From contig CALKWS010000264.1 in assembly GCA_938004115.1 (NCBI GenBank), forward strand, positions 1 to 13,591: DNA of 13,591 nucleotides. Reading direction: 5' to 3'. The notes under the pieces are model-generated. The model searched no databases. It worked only from the letters and a program-made list of their open reading frames with translations, and was not told the DNA's origin. Of the stretch, positions 12,048 to 13,591 are shown piece by piece. Each line of letters opens with the position of its first letter. Positions within the stretch are counted from its first letter, which is position 1. The translations under genes and the position numbers were made by a program. This DNA comes from an uncultured Ruaniaceae bacterium. GTDB taxonomy: Bacteria; Actinomycetota; Actinomycetes; Actinomycetales; Beutenbergiaceae.

Positions 12048-12977
12048 CTATCCTCCCGGCGCCCTTATGTCGCGGGGCACGGGACGCGGCCTGCGGCGGG
12101 CGGTGCGCGTGGTCAGCAGCACCCCGGTGATGACCAGGACGGCGCCGAGCACCTGCCCCAGCGTGATGTCCTCCCCGAGGAACACGAACGCCCCCAGCAT
12201 GGTCACCACCGGCAGGAAATTCAGGAACACCGCCGCCTGGGAGGCGCCCAGAGTGGCGACCGCGCGGTTGTACAGCAGCAGGGCGATAAACGCCGGGAAC
12301 AGGCCCAGGTAGCCCAAGCCCGCCCACACCGCCCCCTGCCCCAATGCGGGCGGCACCCCGGAACTCAACCACTCCGCGGCCACGAACGGTGCCAGCAGCA
12401 ACGCCGCCAGCACACTCATCACCAGCAGCGCACCGTACTCGGGGAACAGGTGCAGGTAACGCCGGACGGCGATGGAGTACAACGCCCAGGTGAGGATCGC
12501 CCCGACCATGATCAGGTCACCGAGGTTCCAGCCGCTCAGACCTCCGCTCGGGCCCGCCCGGACCACCCAGACCGCCCCGCACAGGGACACCAGGACCCCC
12601 GCCCACTGCACCCACCGCAGTCGCTCCCGCAGCAACCATGCGCTGAGTACCGCCGTCGCGACCGGGATAACCGCCTCCAGCACCGACACGTTGGTGGCCG
12701 AGGTGAAGTGCAACGCCGCGTAGATGAAGGTGTTGAAGAACGCCACCCCGGTGACGGCCAGCAGCAGCAGCGGTCCCGCGTGCCGGCGGAACACCCCACG
12801 CTGCTCCCACGCCGTGCGCCATCCCAGCGGCGCGAGCAGCACCGCGGCGATCGTCACCCGGAAGAAGGACACGGTGAACGGGGGCAGCTCGCTGAGGGTG
12901 GCGCCCACCAGGATGTTCCCGGCATAGAACACCACCACGAACACGCACGCCACATAGGCGTACATCCGCGCGCTCAT
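12048..12977 (-). CDS. EamA/DMT family transporter
   Basis: A 309-residue integral membrane protein with ten predicted helices in two EamA repeats (about 7-140 and 155-290). Typical elements are the first-repeat end SATNVSVLEAVIPVATAVLS (93-112) followed by LRERLRWVQWAGVLV, and the second-repeat counterpart ASQAAVFLNFLPVVTM (245-260) followed by FLGEDITLGQVLGAV (266-280). Members of the drug/metabolite superfamily export or import small metabolites; the substrate is not predictable. The C-terminal tail (291-309) is basic and cytoplasmic. The ATG at 12977 has GGAGGG four bases upstream (12982-12987), one of the clearer ribosome binding sites here, with a candidate -10 (TACGGT) about 50 bases before the start. 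The longer frame to 13052 is rejected. Convergent with the codA-like gene, so a functional link is not implied. Confidence 0.85.
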   Translation of the reverse strand: MSARMYAYVACVFVVVFYAGNILVGATLSELPPFTVSFFRVTIAAVLLAPLGWRTAWEQRGVFRRHAGPLLLLAVTGVAFFNTFIYAALHFTSATNVSVLEAVIPVATAVLSAWLLRERLRWVQWAGVLVSLCGAVWVVRAGPSGGLSGWNLGDLIMVGAILTWALYSIAVRRYLHLFPEYGALLVMSVLAALLLAPFVAAEWLSSGVPPALGQGAVWAGLGYLGLFPAFIALLLYNRAVATLGASQAAVFLNFLPVVTMLGAFVFLGEDITLGQVLGAVLVITGVLLTTRTARRRPRPVPRDIRAPGG

Positions 12978-13025
12978 GTCACCCTCCGGACCCGCACGCC
13001 GCCGTCGGTGCAGCATGCGCGTGGC

Positions 13026-13031
13026 ACCGTA
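13026..13031 (-). promoter_or_regulatory. -10 box (TACGGT) for the EamA gene
   Basis: TACGGT on the minus strand fits TANNNT and predicts a transcript start near 13019, about 40 bases before the ATG, leaving room for the ribosome binding site. Confidence 0.35.
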
Positions 13032-13071
13032 CCAGCGCGCCGGAAGACGCACTGCGCCACCATGGCAGCGT

Positions 13072-13542
13072 TCAGGCGATGCGGGTCAGCGCGGACTCGA
13101 GGTGATGGGTCATCGGCACTCCCACCGCGGCCATCGCGAACCGGGTGGTCAACTCATCACCGATGAGCCGCAGCCGGCGCATGGTCGCCTCGACCGTCTT
13201 GGCGCTGGCCGCGTTCACCACCCGGGCGTGCAGTTCGGCGGTGAAGCCGTCCGCCCGGGCGTCCAACCGGCCCTCGGCCAACTCCGTCTGCCCGGTGGGC
13301 TGGGCGAGCACGAACTCCACCGCGCCACCAGCCACGCGCAGGTACCCCGTCTCGGTGTGCATCGGATCACCCGCCGGTGACCAGGTGCGTTGGAGGTAGT
13401 GCAGGAATGGCTTCCCGGTTGCGGAGAAGGTGAGTTCCTCGGTGTACGAGAACGGGGCGATCGTCGGGTACTCGCCCCGGCCGGGGCCGCGCCAACGGCC
13501 CACCAGCCCCGCGACCGGGGCAAGACTGGGATGTAGGTCCAT
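13072..13542 (-). CDS. Nitrobindin-like heme-binding beta-barrel protein (FABP family)
   Basis: A 156-residue beta-barrel protein of the nitrobindin / THAP4-like / DUF1794 family. The signature GRWRGPGRGEYPTI (15-28) opens the barrel, followed by FSYTEELTFSATGKPFLHYL (31-50), QRTW and HTETGYLR (62-69), and VEFVLAQPTG (75-84). In characterised members (Arabidopsis and M. tuberculosis nitrobindins) a histidine close to the C-terminus ligates heme iron; here MTHHLESALTR places His147 nine residues from the end, as expected. These proteins bind ferric heme and react with NO or peroxynitrite; a physiological role here is inferred only. The ATG at 13542 (MDLHPSLAP) is preceded by TAGTCT with seven bases between; the GTG at 13548 would add two residues. 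Upstream of EamA by 94 bases, same strand. Confidence 0.88.
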   Translation of the reverse strand: MDLHPSLAPVAGLVGRWRGPGRGEYPTIAPFSYTEELTFSATGKPFLHYLQRTWSPAGDPMHTETGYLRVAGGAVEFVLAQPTGQTELAEGRLDARADGFTAELHARVVNAASAKTVEATMRRLRLIGDELTTRFAMAAVGVPMTHHLESALTRIA

Positions 13543-13549
13543 GGGCACG

Positions 13550-13555
13550 AGACTA
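13550..13555 (-). promoter_or_regulatory. -10 box (TAGTCT) of a leaderless promoter
   Basis: TAGTCT on the minus strand ends seven bases before the ATG at 13542, consistent with a leaderless transcript for the nitrobindin-like gene. Confidence 0.45.
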
Positions 13556-13591
13556 CGGCCGCCGCCACAACGTGCCTCGGCATTACGGCGA

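Noticed and set aside
10432..12372. 646-codon open frame on the minus strand opposite tdk/codA
   Set aside because: It is antisense to two well-recognised genes, has repetitive Gly/His/Arg-rich composition and no family resemblance: a high-GC shadow frame.

Overview
This is a GC-rich window with frequent GTG starts. Many genes have a TANNNT -10 box 6-8 bases before the start codon and no ribosome binding site, which points to leaderless transcripts. Together with the protein families present (nitrobindin-like protein, type II thymidine kinase, PhnB-like VOC and leaderless GTG genes), this suggests a chromosome segment of a high-GC actinobacterium, perhaps of the Micrococcales; the genus cannot be told from the sequence. 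I see no rRNA, tRNA, CRISPR array, insertion sequence or phage gene.

The left part (1-1050) looks like accessory or eroded DNA. It has a ribbon-helix-helix antitoxin at the edge, a C-terminal remnant of a PhnB-like VOC protein, an N-terminal remnant of a PD-(D/E)XK nuclease-like protein, and an imperfect 30-bp direct repeat next to a flavodoxin-type gene. From 1041 on the genes look intact: flavodoxin-family protein, carboxymuconolactone decarboxylase-like protein, a divergent pair of unrecognised proteins (2101-2601 minus, 2677-3510 plus), a PlsC-type acyltransferase (minus) divergent from a PEP mutase/isocitrate lyase family enzyme, then on the minus strand an NTF2-like protein downstream of a membrane-anchored arylsulfotransferase-like protein. 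Next come a PH-like membrane protein (plus), the ribosome rescue hydrolase ArfB (minus) and an M23 peptidase (plus).

The right part holds the most suggestive group. Thymidine kinase (10078-10659) is followed by a cytosine deaminase homologue (10732-12018) in which the residue equivalent to E. coli CodA Asp314 is serine. Loss of that aspartate is the known hallmark of 5-methylcytosine deaminases, which make thymine. The pair could therefore form part of a thymine/thymidine salvage route. An EamA transporter and a nitrobindin-like protein, both on the minus strand, close the window.

Genes are mostly transcribed singly, with short intergenic gaps and many divergent or convergent pairs. Apart from the arylsulfotransferase/NTF2 pair and the tdk-codA pair there is little sign of operons. 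All large open frames antisense to these genes are read as GC-driven shadows.
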